Positions 1 to 6,740 are shown, counted from the stretch's first letter. The stretch is DNA of 11,334 nucleotides from Litorimonas sp049647245 (GCA_049647245.1 JBARXH010000032.1:1-11334), one strand, 5' to 3'. Notes: a model not told the origin generated them from the sequence alone. Numbers and translations: made by a program.

Positions 1-1675
1 GATCAGCCCGACCCAGGCGGGCGTGCTCCACGCCCTGCGCCGCGCGCTGGCCGTCGCTCTGGCGACCGTGGACCAGTATGCGGACGCGACCGGCCTGTCC
101 GCGCTGATGACCGCGAACCTCGAAGGCCGCCTACCGGACGCGAAGTCGGCGGAGTTCAACGAAGGCCTGGCCGCCGGGTCGGTCATCGCCCTGCACGTCT
201 TCGCCAACATGGCGAGCTTTCTGCTCTCCACCCTGCACGACACGTCGGAGCTCTCCGTCGATGTGGGCGACGTGGAGGAAGTGCTGACCGACAACCCGCA
301 AGTAGCCCTGCAGGGCGCGCTGTGGGAGCTGGACCAGGACCTCGCCGCCTTTTCCGGCAGCGAAGACAAGCTCGTCCCGACCGTGACCGCCTTCCTCGAA
401 CAGCTGCTCGACCGCGCGACGATGCGCGCGGCCAACCTGCCCCGGCTCGATGCCTTCACCAGCGTCGCCTACCGCGTCGAGGCGGACGATTTCGAGATCC
501 GGGGGTTCGAGGCCGCCAGCCGGGCGAGGTCCGCGCCGCTCACCATGAGCTTCAAGCGCCCCCACGAGGTCGTCGGCAACCACATCGCCAAATACCAGGC
601 CATGAAGCTCGCCAAGATGCTCATGGCCTATGACTTCGACCGGCGTCTGAACCCGTTCGCGGAGCTGGGCGGCTTCATCTTCACCTTCATGGGCGACGGC
701 CTGCCCGGGACGGGCAAGACCATCCTGATCCAGATGATGGCGGGGCTGATCAACGATTACTGCTCTGTCGCGGGCTACCCGTTCCGCTATGCCAACCTCT
801 CCACGGAGAGCATCGACTCCTATCAGGGCAAGTCGGCGCAGAACGCCAAGCAGTTCGTGCGCACCATCATCGACCCGGCCGTGATCGGCTTCGGGACCAT
901 CGACGACATCGACCAACTGGCCGGCGTGCGCGGAGACCGCCAGAGCAGCGCCGGGCAGCTGGAGATCACGGCGGTGCTGATGGAAAGCTTCGCCGGGGCG
1001 AACACGGTCGTGCGCGGCAACTGCACTTTCGGCATGTTCTCCAACTATCCGGAAAAAGTCGACGACGCGCTGCGCCAGCGGGCCAGCGCCCGCTTCCTCG
1101 TGGACGGACCGCAGACGCGCGAGGACTATATCGACATCCTCCACCTGCTGATGGGCAAGAACCACGACATCCCGGTCGGCGACCACGCCCTGTTCGAAGC
1201 GCAGGAGATCAAGCGCGCGGTCCAGGCCAGCTACGACAGCTACGCCCGGCCCAAGGAAGAGGCGCTGCAGGCCGTGTTCGACCGCGTGACGAAATCCCAC
1301 GGCCGGCTGGACACCATCGCCGAGCTCGGCACCTATCTGAAGGCCATCCAGGAGGCCGATTCCCGCTTCACCGGCCGCGCGGTCAAGAACATCACCGACG
1401 CCATCAAGGTCCGCGCCATGGACTTCGAACTGCCCGACGAATGGATGGAAGACCCGGAGCTGTTCCTGAGGAAGGACTACGACACCAAGAAAGCCATGAT
1501 CGCGGAACTGGCAGGCGAGATCACGGTCGACATGGTGATCCAGGAAATCAACCGCTACGCCGACAGCGAGTTCCGCTACGCCGACAAGAGCGACGAAGTG
1601 GCGATCGAGAATGCGGTTCGCGAGATGGAGCGGATGGAGGAAGCGAAGCGGCGCTATCTGGAGGGGAAGGGGTGA
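1..1675 (+). CDS. AAA family ATPase, 5'-partial
   Basis: P-loop ATPase of the AAA class, presumably a cytoplasmic remodelling or chaperone-like motor; its substrate is unknown. Numbering from the GTG at 23, the Walker A motif GLPGTGKT lies at residues 226-233, followed by a Walker B-like stretch IGFGTIDDID at 288-297. An arginine-finger-like segment RQRASARF sits at 351-358. A roughly 200-residue helical N-terminal region precedes the ATPase core, and the last 80 residues are charged and helical (ending REMERMEEAKRRYLEGKG). The frame stays open from the GTG at 23 to the window edge and no Shine-Dalgarno precedes that GTG, so the true start is probably upstream. It is the first visible gene of a + strand operon. 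Its stop overlaps the next start (GTGA), and its last codons supply that gene's ribosome site. The AAA assignment is firm; the biological role is not known. Confidence 0.85.
   Translation, partial: ISPTQAGVLHALRRALAVALATVDQYADATGLSALMTANLEGRLPDAKSAEFNEGLAAGSVIALHVFANMASFLLSTLHDTSELSVDVGDVEEVLTDNPQVALQGALWELDQDLAAFSGSEDKLVPTVTAFLEQLLDRATMRAANLPRLDAFTSVAYRVEADDFEIRGFEAASRARSAPLTMSFKRPHEVVGNHIAKYQAMKLAKMLMAYDFDRRLNPFAELGGFIFTFMGDGLPGTGKTILIQMMAGLINDYCSVAGYPFRYANLSTESIDSYQGKSAQNAKQFVRTIIDPAVIGFGTIDDIDQLAGVRGDRQSSAGQLEITAVLMESFAGANTVVRGNCTFGMFSNYPEKVDDALRQRASARFLVDGPQTREDYIDILHLLMGKNHDIPVGDHALFEAQEIKRAVQASYDSYARPKEEALQAVFDRVTKSHGRLDTIAELGTYLKAIQEADSRFTGRAVKNITDAIKVRAMDFELPDEWMEDPELFLRKDYDTKKAMIAELAGEITVDMVIQEINRYADSEFRYADKSDEVAIENAVREMERMEEAKRRYLEGKG
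1660..1674 (+). promoter_or_regulatory. Shine-Dalgarno and GTG start of the inserted gene
   Basis: GGAGGGG at 1660-1666, encoded in the last codons of the AAA ATPase, lies 5-7 bases before the GTG at 1672-1674. That GTG shares bases with the ATPase stop TGA at 1673-1675. This supports the GTG start and suggests translational coupling. Confidence 0.6.
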
Positions 1676-2016
1676 GCGCCGAAGCTCAGATTTCCATATG
1701 CGGCCACTATGGCGCGAAGTTTACTCCGCCAAAGCCCAAAGCCATATTCGGGTATGCCACTCAATCGCATAATCTCAATGAGCCATTGCACGGCCTAAGG
1801 CATCCACAGAGTGGCGATAGCTCTGGATGGTTTATTTGGCGCGGAGAGTACGATGATGCGGACGATTTCTTCTCACCGCTACATGTAGAGCACGTAAAGC
1901 AGTATTGTCCTGATGGTGAGCAGTATTTGGCGTTGCCGCCAGGATGGAGATTCCTCGTTAAGGGCTCTCACGTTGATGTCTGGTTTGATGAGACATTGCT
2001 TGAGGTTTCATCATGA
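1672..2016 (+). CDS. 114-aa protein of unknown function, probably horizontally acquired
   Basis: I cannot assign this to a named family with confidence. It is a small soluble protein, with no signal peptide or membrane helix, rich in aromatic and acidic residues. Visible landmarks are GWFIWRGEYDDADDFF followed by PLHVEHV, then LALPPGWRFLVK and finally VDVWFDETLL. This layout recalls small single-domain proteins often found as accessory or immunity-type genes, but that is only a resemblance from memory. Composition sets it apart: about 51% GC over 1681-1980 against roughly 60-67% in neighbours, with codons such as ATA, CTA, GTA, AGA, AGG and TTG that are rare nearby. The GTG start overlaps the upstream stop and its TGA overlaps the downstream ATG (ATGA). 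It is therefore perfectly integrated in the operon despite looking foreign. The start is well supported; the function is unknown. Confidence 0.75.
   Translation: MSAEAQISICGHYGAKFTPPKPKAIFGYATQSHNLNEPLHGLRHPQSGDSSGWFIWRGEYDDADDFFSPLHVEHVKQYCPDGEQYLALPPGWRFLVKGSHVDVWFDETLLEVSS
2002..2015 (+). promoter_or_regulatory. Shine-Dalgarno and ATGA overlap starting the DUF6638-like gene
   Basis: GAGG at 2002-2005 is 7 bases before the ATG at 2013, which overlaps the TGA (2014-2016) of the low-GC gene. A second ATG follows directly at 2016. The ribosome site therefore lies inside the foreign-looking gene, so translation of the two is probably coupled. Confidence 0.55.
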
Positions 2017-3527
2017 TGCGCCTCGTCAGAGCCGGACTCATGTTCGGCAACCTCTACGAGGTGCGCTCGCCCGCCATGGTGGAGCGCTACAACCGGGCGC
2101 TGGAGCATCTGACGAACAGGCGCACGCAGCTGACCGAGTTCCACATCGACATTGCCGGCTTTTCGCCGGAGGTGGCGGACGAGTTCGGTGATCCGCACTA
2201 CCTCAACCCGCACGGCGCGAACCAGATGTTCATCCTGCTGTCGACGGACCAGAAGACTGCGCCGCTGCTCGACAGCCAGTTCTCCACCTCGCGCTCCATC
2301 CTGCGGCGCTACATCGACGACAACGAGGCGCAGCTCTTCGCCCTGACGGCGCGCGAAGCGGTCGCGGGCGAGTTGCTGGACTCGGTCTTCAAGATCGACG
2401 CGCCCGCCGACCTGCTGGACATCAACCGCATCGAGGTCAGCGCCGACACGACGCAGGCGCACGTGCAGGAGGCGCAGGCGCTTTCGGAGCGCATCGACCG
2501 CTTCATGGGCGAGCCGGACGCCTGGTGGGACGACGTGATGATCGCGGAGATGATCGAGCTGGCCAAGCGCACGGGCAACATCCAGCGCAATCCGGTGACG
2601 CTAGACAACCAGGTCTTCACGCAGGGCAACTATTTCACCAGCCATCTGGGCGGGGTCTATGTGTTCCGCGACGCCGAAACGCCCACCGTCATCGCGCGCG
2701 CCGACATGCCCGGCCTGCGCGATCTGGACATCGATCAGGTGCTGACCTTCGAGCAGAGAGCGGAGATCAGCGACTGGCTCTACGAGGAAGGGCTGACCGA
2801 GCTGATCGTGCAGCGGCCCAACCAGGACAGCGCCCTGATCATCCGCCAGAAGATGGACTTCATCGTCGCGGGCGTGGCGGCCGATGCCGGGCACGAGCTG
2901 GACGGCACGAGCCGCCGCGACATGCGCCAGCTGGAGCGCCGCTACGCCGACCGGATGCCGCCGGAATATGACGGGCTGATGGAGGTGTGGCGCTGGGCAT
3001 CCATGGGCGGACGCGTGCCCAAGCTCGGCCCCGACCATCCGGCCTTCTTCTATGCGCTTCGCGGCTCGCGCCACCGCGACCGGGACCTGGTCAACATGCT
3101 TCTGTCCGATTTGTCTCGGCTGGACTTCCGCCAGCTCTACATCTGCCACAAGTCGCTCTTCTACGACGCCTATCGCGGCTGGTCGGAGAGCAAGCGCGCC
3201 TTCGTCGTGCAGTTCCTCGAAGAGGAATACGCCATCGACAAGGCGGGCGCGCGCGAGGCCCTGTTCGGCCGCGAGCCGTCCATGACCGACGAACCGGAGC
3301 GCCGGAGCCGGTCCGTTCCGGACACGCCGCGCGAAGACCGCCGGAACGACGGCCAGCGCCGCCGCCCCAATCCATGGGCCGACAGCCGCGGCTGGAAGGC
3401 GCGCGACGACGACGACGATGACGACGAGCGCGACGAGGATGACTGGCGTCACCGCTCCAGACAGCGCCGCGCCTATGACAAGCGCCAGAAGGAAAAAGAG
3501 CGCAAGAAGAAGAAACGGAGGCGATAA
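2013..3527 (+). CDS. DUF6638-like protein with acidic then basic C-terminal tail
   Basis: A 504-residue protein whose opening (MMRLVRAGLMFGNLYEVRSP) and position after an AAA ATPase match my recollection of the uncharacterised DUF6638 family of Rhodobacterales. The biochemical role is unknown. Residues 1-410 look like a soluble mixed alpha/beta protein with no membrane segment. From about residue 420 it becomes low complexity: an Arg/Pro-rich stretch, then seven Asp in a row (465-471) in an acidic patch to 477, then a strongly basic end (479-504, finishing in KKKKRRR). Such a charge-segregated tail suggests binding to nucleic acid, membrane or a partner, but this is inference. It probably works with the ATPase as a paired component. 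Its stop TAA overlaps the next ATG (TAATG). The start could be 2013 or 2016; 2013 fits the Shine-Dalgarno spacing. Confidence 0.8.
   Translation: MMRLVRAGLMFGNLYEVRSPAMVERYNRALEHLTNRRTQLTEFHIDIAGFSPEVADEFGDPHYLNPHGANQMFILLSTDQKTAPLLDSQFSTSRSILRRYIDDNEAQLFALTAREAVAGELLDSVFKIDAPADLLDINRIEVSADTTQAHVQEAQALSERIDRFMGEPDAWWDDVMIAEMIELAKRTGNIQRNPVTLDNQVFTQGNYFTSHLGGVYVFRDAETPTVIARADMPGLRDLDIDQVLTFEQRAEISDWLYEEGLTELIVQRPNQDSALIIRQKMDFIVAGVAADAGHELDGTSRRDMRQLERRYADRMPPEYDGLMEVWRWASMGGRVPKLGPDHPAFFYALRGSRHRDRDLVNMLLSDLSRLDFRQLYICHKSLFYDAYRGWSESKRAFVVQFLEEEYAIDKAGAREALFGREPSMTDEPERRSRSVPDTPREDRRNDGQRRRPNPWADSRGWKARDDDDDDDERDEDDWRHRSRQRRAYDKRQKEKERKKKKRRR
3405..3527 (+). other. Low-complexity acidic run followed by Lys/Arg-rich tail coding segment
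   Basis: The DNA is a GAC/GAT run (3405-3425) giving seven aspartates, soon followed by codons for a Lys/Arg tail. The triplet run is a possible slippage site and marks the disordered end of the DUF6638-like protein. Confidence 0.7.
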
Positions 3528-3805
3528 TGCTCGGACTTATCAGAGCCATTGTCATCATCTTCGCCCTGCTGACGGTCGTCTATGTGATCCTCAGCCAGTG
3601 GAGCCGCTGGCGCGAGCGCGAACGGCTTGAGGACGAATACCGCGCGGGCACGGACCTGCTGCGCCAGACCGCGACCGAGGAGGAGTTCATCGCGCGCGGC
3701 ATGACAGCCTACAGCCGCTCGCTCCGGCCCAAGCTGTTCCTCTTCGTCTACGCCGTGCCCGGCCTACTCGCGACGGGCCTGGTCTGGCTGGCGCAGTACG
3801 GGTGA
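3527..3805 (+). CDS. Small two-helix inner membrane protein
   Basis: A 92-residue protein with two predicted membrane helices, about residues 4-23 (LIRAIVIIFALLTVVYVILS) and 70-88 (LFLFVYAVPGLLATGLVWL). They are separated by a charged loop of about 45 residues that begins with the basic stretch RWRERERLEDEYR. The basic residues after helix 1 suggest the loop is cytoplasmic with both ends outside, by the positive-inside rule. No catalytic motif is visible. The ATG overlaps the upstream stop by one base (TAATG), and the DUF1523 gene starts 19 bases after its stop. Comparable small proteins accompany DUF1523 genes in Rhodobacterales as far as I recall. A role as membrane anchor or partner for the ATPase/DUF6638 pair is inference. 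Confidence 0.75.
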   Translation: MLGLIRAIVIIFALLTVVYVILSQWSRWRERERLEDEYRAGTDLLRQTATEEEFIARGMTAYSRSLRPKLFLFVYAVPGLLATGLVWLAQYG

Positions 3806-3810
3806 GCGCA

Positions 3811-3816
3811 AAGGAG
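3811..3816 (+). promoter_or_regulatory. Strong Shine-Dalgarno for the DUF1523 gene
   Basis: AAGGAG lies 8 bases before the ATG at 3825, in the only non-overlapping junction of this operon. It fixes the start and suggests independent, efficient initiation. Confidence 0.7.
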
Positions 3817-3824
3817 ACCCTTCG

Positions 3825-4484
3825 ATGAAATATCTCAAGCACATACCGGCGCTGCTGCTGTTCACCATCGGGGCGGTGCTGCTGAACTACTACCTGCCGG
3901 ACCGGGACGTGGTGCAGATCGTGGGCACGGAAGTGAAGCGGATCGACGTCGGCTCCGGCGCACCCTTCTGGGACCGCGCCGATATTGGCACGGTGGAAGG
4001 CGCGACGCGGGACGTGCGCTTCATCAACGCCCAGACGCAGAGCGGCCGCTCGCGCGTCTACCGCAATGAGGATACGGGCTGGGGCTTTCCGCCCTACTTC
4101 AAGTTCGACAGCGGGGACCTGACGGCGGAAGCGCAAGGCCTCGCCAAGCAGGACGGAGAGTGGGTCGCGGTGCGCCACTATGGCTGGCGCATCAAGATGT
4201 TCTCCATCTTTCCCAACGCGACCTCGTTCAAGCGCGTCTCGGGTCCGGACGTGCTGCTGATCCCGTGGTTTAACATCGCGGTCATCGGACTGCTGCTGGG
4301 ACTGTGGTTCCTGATCTGGCGGGCCATCCGCCGCTGGAAGGCCAAGCGCATCGACCCCACACTGGACGCGGTGGGCGACCGGATCGGGGATACGGCCCGG
4401 GATGTCGGCACGGCCGTGGATGCGGGCGCGGACCGGGTGCAATCCCGCTGGCGCAAGATCTTCGGAAGCTCGAAGCCCCGCTAG
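3825..4484 (+). CDS. DUF1523 family membrane protein
   Basis: A 219-residue protein I recognise as DUF1523, a family of unknown function common in alphaproteobacteria. An N-terminal membrane helix (about 7-24) is followed by a domain of about 115 residues, probably periplasmic. This contains the family's conserved-looking core: QIVGTEVKRID, DVRFINAQT, RVYRNEDTGWGFPPYFKFDS and LTAEAQ. A second membrane helix spans about 143-165. The C-terminal tail of about 50 residues is an amphipathic helix with repeated D-x-(V/I)-G-D/T patterns (AVGDRIGDTARDVGTAVDAG) and a basic end, probably cytoplasmic. It is the last gene of the + strand operon. Its stop lies only 9 bases from the stop of the convergent M50 gene. 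Family assignment is good; the function is unknown. It may be the membrane or periplasmic face of the system formed with the upstream genes. Confidence 0.85.
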   Translation: MKYLKHIPALLLFTIGAVLLNYYLPDRDVVQIVGTEVKRIDVGSGAPFWDRADIGTVEGATRDVRFINAQTQSGRSRVYRNEDTGWGFPPYFKFDSGDLTAEAQGLAKQDGEWVAVRHYGWRIKMFSIFPNATSFKRVSGPDVLLIPWFNIAVIGLLLGLWFLIWRAIRRWKAKRIDPTLDAVGDRIGDTARDVGTAVDAGADRVQSRWRKIFGSSKPR

Positions 4485-4493
4485 GGGTCCGTA

Positions 4494-5237
4494 CTAGAGC
4501 GGTTCGGAGCGCGTCGCCGCCGCAAGGCGTTCCTCCCGTCTTCTGGCCCAGCGGTCGGACGCGAACACGCCCAGCGCCAGGATCGCGACCGACAGCGCCG
4601 CCATCACTCCACCCCAGAGCCAGTGCGGCCCGCCCCACAGATCGGCCAGCACGCCTGTGTCGGAGCGGTATTCCGCCCCGGCCACGACCGCATTGCCGAT
4701 GAAGAAGTAGCCGAACCCCGTCAGCGCGCTGAGGCAGAGCGCGATGGCGACCATGGTGCCCACATAGAGCAGGACCCGCTCCGGCAGTTTCCAGGCGCAC
4801 AGCGCCGTGATCGCGGCCGCGCCACCGACCGCGGCCAAGGTGAACGCATCCGCCGCCCAGACGAGCGACAGGGCCAGGATCGCGGCCAGCAGGATCAGGG
4901 CGAACCGGTACCGCCCGAAGGCCCGGGTCAGGGCGATCAGGATCACGCCCAGCACGCTCGGCCCCAGCAGACCGCCGACGATCACCATAACGCGCGAGAA
5001 CGCGCCGTAGGTTTGCGTCAGCGCCACGCCCGACAGGCTGGGATAGACGGTCAGTTCGAGAAAGCGCCCGCCCGTCGCGATCGCGCCCAGACCGTGGCCC
5101 AGTTCATGCGCCCAAGTGGACAGGAACAGCACGGGCATCCGCACCAGCGGCAGCTGCATCATCATGAAGACGACGACGCAGAGACCCCAGAATTGGGGCG
5201 TGGGCAGGTGGAGGCGGTGGGGGGCGGACGTCGGCAC
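4494..5237 (-). CDS. M50 family membrane metallopeptidase (M50B-like)
   Basis: A 247-residue integral membrane protein with the zinc-protease motif HELGH at residues 44-48, placed in an early hydrophobic segment (WAHELGHGLGAI). About five or six further hydrophobic segments follow, including GGLLGP near residues 88-93. This layout fits the Peptidase_M50B-like group of putative intramembrane proteases rather than full site-2 proteases: no PDZ domain is present and I saw no clear NPDG motif. The substrate is unknown. The start is a GTG at 5237 with no obvious Shine-Dalgarno; an in-frame stop at 5271-5273 limits upstream extension. A later start near residues 25-27 would leave less sequence before the motif and seems less likely. 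It lies 58 bases downstream of the flagellar operon's last gene on the same strand, so co-transcription is possible but unproven. Confidence 0.8.
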   Translation of the reverse strand: MPTSAPHRLHLPTPQFWGLCVVVFMMMQLPLVRMPVLFLSTWAHELGHGLGAIATGGRFLELTVYPSLSGVALTQTYGAFSRVMVIVGGLLGPSVLGVILIALTRAFGRYRFALILLAAILALSLVWAADAFTLAAVGGAAAITALCAWKLPERVLLYVGTMVAIALCLSALTGFGYFFIGNAVVAGAEYRSDTGVLADLWGGPHWLWGGVMAALSVAILALGVFASDRWARRREERLAAATRSEPL

Positions 5238-5295
5238 GGGGCGTGTCTTAGCCGCCCGACCGGCCGGACGCTACCGCGGCCCGACGCCTTGCGTT
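5238..5295. other. 58-base gap between coiled-coil gene and M50 gene
   Basis: GC-rich, with a CCGGCCGG palindrome and a GCCGC (5251-5255)/GCGGC (5276-5280) inverted pair. No T-run follows on the minus strand, so I do not call an intrinsic terminator. No clear promoter or ribosome site for the M50 gene is visible. Confidence 0.4.
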
Positions 5296-5673
5296 TCAGA
5301 CGCGATCCGCCGCGCGCGAGGCCTCCTGCCGGGCCGCCTTGCCCGCTTCGGCCTCAAGCCTGGCGTCGGCAATGTCGAGGGCGAGCTTTTCGCGGGCCAG
5401 CGCATCGCGTTGCGCGGCGAGCGACAAGCGCTCCGTATCCAGCCGTGCGGACAGGGTCCGCGCCCGTTCCAGCGTCTGCGCCGCGATCTGGAAGGCCGCG
5501 CCCGCCTCTCCCGAACCCGCCTCTCTTGAACCCGTCTGCCCGGCCCCCAACCCGTCGCCCTGCTTCGCCAGGTCGGACAGGCGCGAAAGCAGGCCCGCTT
5601 CCTGCGCCGCCAGCGCGTCGATGCGGCTTTGCAGGGCGGCGCGTTTCAGCGACAGGATCGTGCGGAGGCTCAT
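5296..5673 (-). CDS. Small coiled-coil protein after flhB (FliJ-like or flagellar accessory)
   Basis: A 125-residue, Ala/Leu/Arg/Glu-rich protein predicted to be nearly all helix: helix 1 about residues 3-36, a Gly-rich linker at 37-59, helix 2 about 60-120. There is no membrane segment. Its ATG (5673-5671) overlaps the flhB stop by one base (TGATG), so it is translationally coupled to an export-gate gene. Size, helical hairpin layout and context are those of FliJ, the export chaperone-escort protein that resembles the gamma stalk of F-type ATPases. FliJ is a fast-evolving family and is usually next to fliI, so this is inference; it could be another flagellar accessory protein. The linker contains a 15-bp tandem duplication (5501-5530) coding SREAG then SGEAG. 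Confidence 0.65.
   Translation of the reverse strand: MSLRTILSLKRAALQSRIDALAAQEAGLLSRLSDLAKQGDGLGAGQTGSREAGSGEAGAAFQIAAQTLERARTLSARLDTERLSLAAQRDALAREKLALDIADARLEAEAGKAARQEASRAADRV
5501..5530 (-). repeat. 15-bp tandem duplication in the coiled-coil gene linker
   Basis: Two adjacent copies, 5501-5515 (cccgcctctcccgaa) and 5516-5530 (cccgcctctcttgaa), differ at two positions. A degraded third copy may begin at 5531. The unit keeps the reading frame, adding five residues (SREAG/SGEAG) to the flexible linker. Confidence 0.75.
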
Positions 5674-6740
5674 CAGTAGTGCCCGCGTCTGGACAGGGTT
5701 TCGGACAGGTGGATGGCGGACGCCACGGCGGCGTAGTGTTCGGGCCGGATCTCCTCTCCCACCTCGACCGTGGCGTGGATCGCGCGCGCGCAGGGCGGGT
5801 CGGAATGGATCAGGATGCCGTGGTCCTTGGCGCGTTCCCGGATGGCGAAGGCCAGCCCGTCCACCCCCTTGGCGACCAGCACTGGCGCGCCGCCCGCTTC
5901 GCGGTCCCAGCGCAGGGCGACCGAGTAGTGGGTCGGGTTGACGATGACCACATTGGCGGTGGCCACGTCGGCCAGCATGGAGCCGCTGGCGATCTCCCGC
6001 GCCCGCGCCCGGCGCTGGCTCTTGATCAGCGGGTCGCCCTCGTTCTTCTTGTTCTCGTCCTTGACCTCTTCGCGCGTCATGCGGAGCTTCAGCAGGTGCG
6101 ACCACTGCGCGAACGGCAGGTCCACGGCCGCGATCAGGCAGGTCGCGGCGATCATCCAGCCGAGCAGGAGCAGGCTTTCGCCCGCCATCTTGGAGAAGAG
6201 GTAGCCTTCGGGCCGTCCGATCTCGTGGCTGACCTCGCTCGCCAAGCGGATGAGGTAGGCGCCCGACGCCACGCAGACGATCATCAGCTTCACCGCGCGC
6301 TTGGCGAACTCCGCCATGCCGTCGCGGCCATATTTCTGCTTGGCGTTGCTGATGGGGCTGATCTTGGACAGTTTGGGTTTGATCTTCTCCGGCGCGAACA
6401 CGATGGAGCGCTGCGCGACCAGCGCCAGGAGCACGGCGGCCATCATGATGCCGAGCAGCGGGACCAGTCCCAGCACGATAGAGCCGAACATGTTGCCGGC
6501 CGCCCCGGCTTCGAGGATCAGGTGCCCCGCCTCTTGGGGATATTCCAGCATCCCGGACAGATGGGTCAGCACGGACAGGCCCATTGTCCCGCCCAACGTC
6601 ATGATCGCGACCGCCACCCCGCAATAGAGCGCGACCGAGGCCAGTTCCGACGACTTGGCGACGTCACCCTTCTTGCGGGCCTCGTCGATCTTGCCCTGGG
6701 TGGCTTCGAAACTCTTTTCCTGGCCGCTGTCCTCCGACAT
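5673..6740 (-). CDS. flhB: Flagellar export apparatus protein FlhB
   Basis: FlhB is the substrate-specificity switch of the flagellar type III export gate in the inner membrane. At 355 residues it has normal length. The N-terminus has the family pattern EATQGKIDEARKKGD, followed by four hydrophobic membrane regions. The cytoplasmic domain begins with EEVKDENKKNEGDPLIKSQRR. The autocleavage motif NPTH is intact at residues 268-271, with cleavage expected between N268 and P269. Beyond it are VLVAKGVDGLAFAIRERAKDHGI and the conserved ATVEVGEEI stretch. This keeps the machinery for switching from rod/hook to filament export. The start lies one base after the fliR stop. GGAGG, encoded in the fliR end, sits about 9 bases before the ATG. 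Its stop overlaps the next ATG. Confidence 0.97.
   Translation of the reverse strand: MSEDSGQEKSFEATQGKIDEARKKGDVAKSSELASVALYCGVAVAIMTLGGTMGLSVLTHLSGMLEYPQEAGHLILEAGAAGNMFGSIVLGLVPLLGIMMAAVLLALVAQRSIVFAPEKIKPKLSKISPISNAKQKYGRDGMAEFAKRAVKLMIVCVASGAYLIRLASEVSHEIGRPEGYLFSKMAGESLLLLGWMIAATCLIAAVDLPFAQWSHLLKLRMTREEVKDENKKNEGDPLIKSQRRARAREIASGSMLADVATANVVIVNPTHYSVALRWDREAGGAPVLVAKGVDGLAFAIRERAKDHGILIHSDPPCARAIHATVEVGEEIRPEHYAAVASAIHLSETLSRRGHY

Noticed and set aside
131..1300. Long minus-strand open frame opposite the AAA ATPase
   Set aside because: Composition is that of an antisense shadow (His/Arg/Val-rich, no domains); the + strand frame has Walker motifs.
1441..1671. Upstream extension of the 114-aa gene to 1441
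   Set aside because: It would overlap the ATPase by over 230 bases; the sharp composition change and Shine-Dalgarno support the GTG at 1672.
4476..4487. CCCC-gcta-GGGG hairpin as an intrinsic terminator
   Set aside because: Four-base-pair stem, overlaps the stop codon and lacks a T-run on either strand.
5251..5280. GCCGC/GCGGC inverted pair as terminator of the flagellar operon
   Set aside because: Interrupted stem and no T-run downstream on the minus strand.
5296..6624. Full-length 442-codon minus-strand frame including the coiled-coil gene
   Set aside because: The part upstream of 5673 overlaps flhB in another frame and is a shadow; only the segment from the ATG at 5673 is supported.
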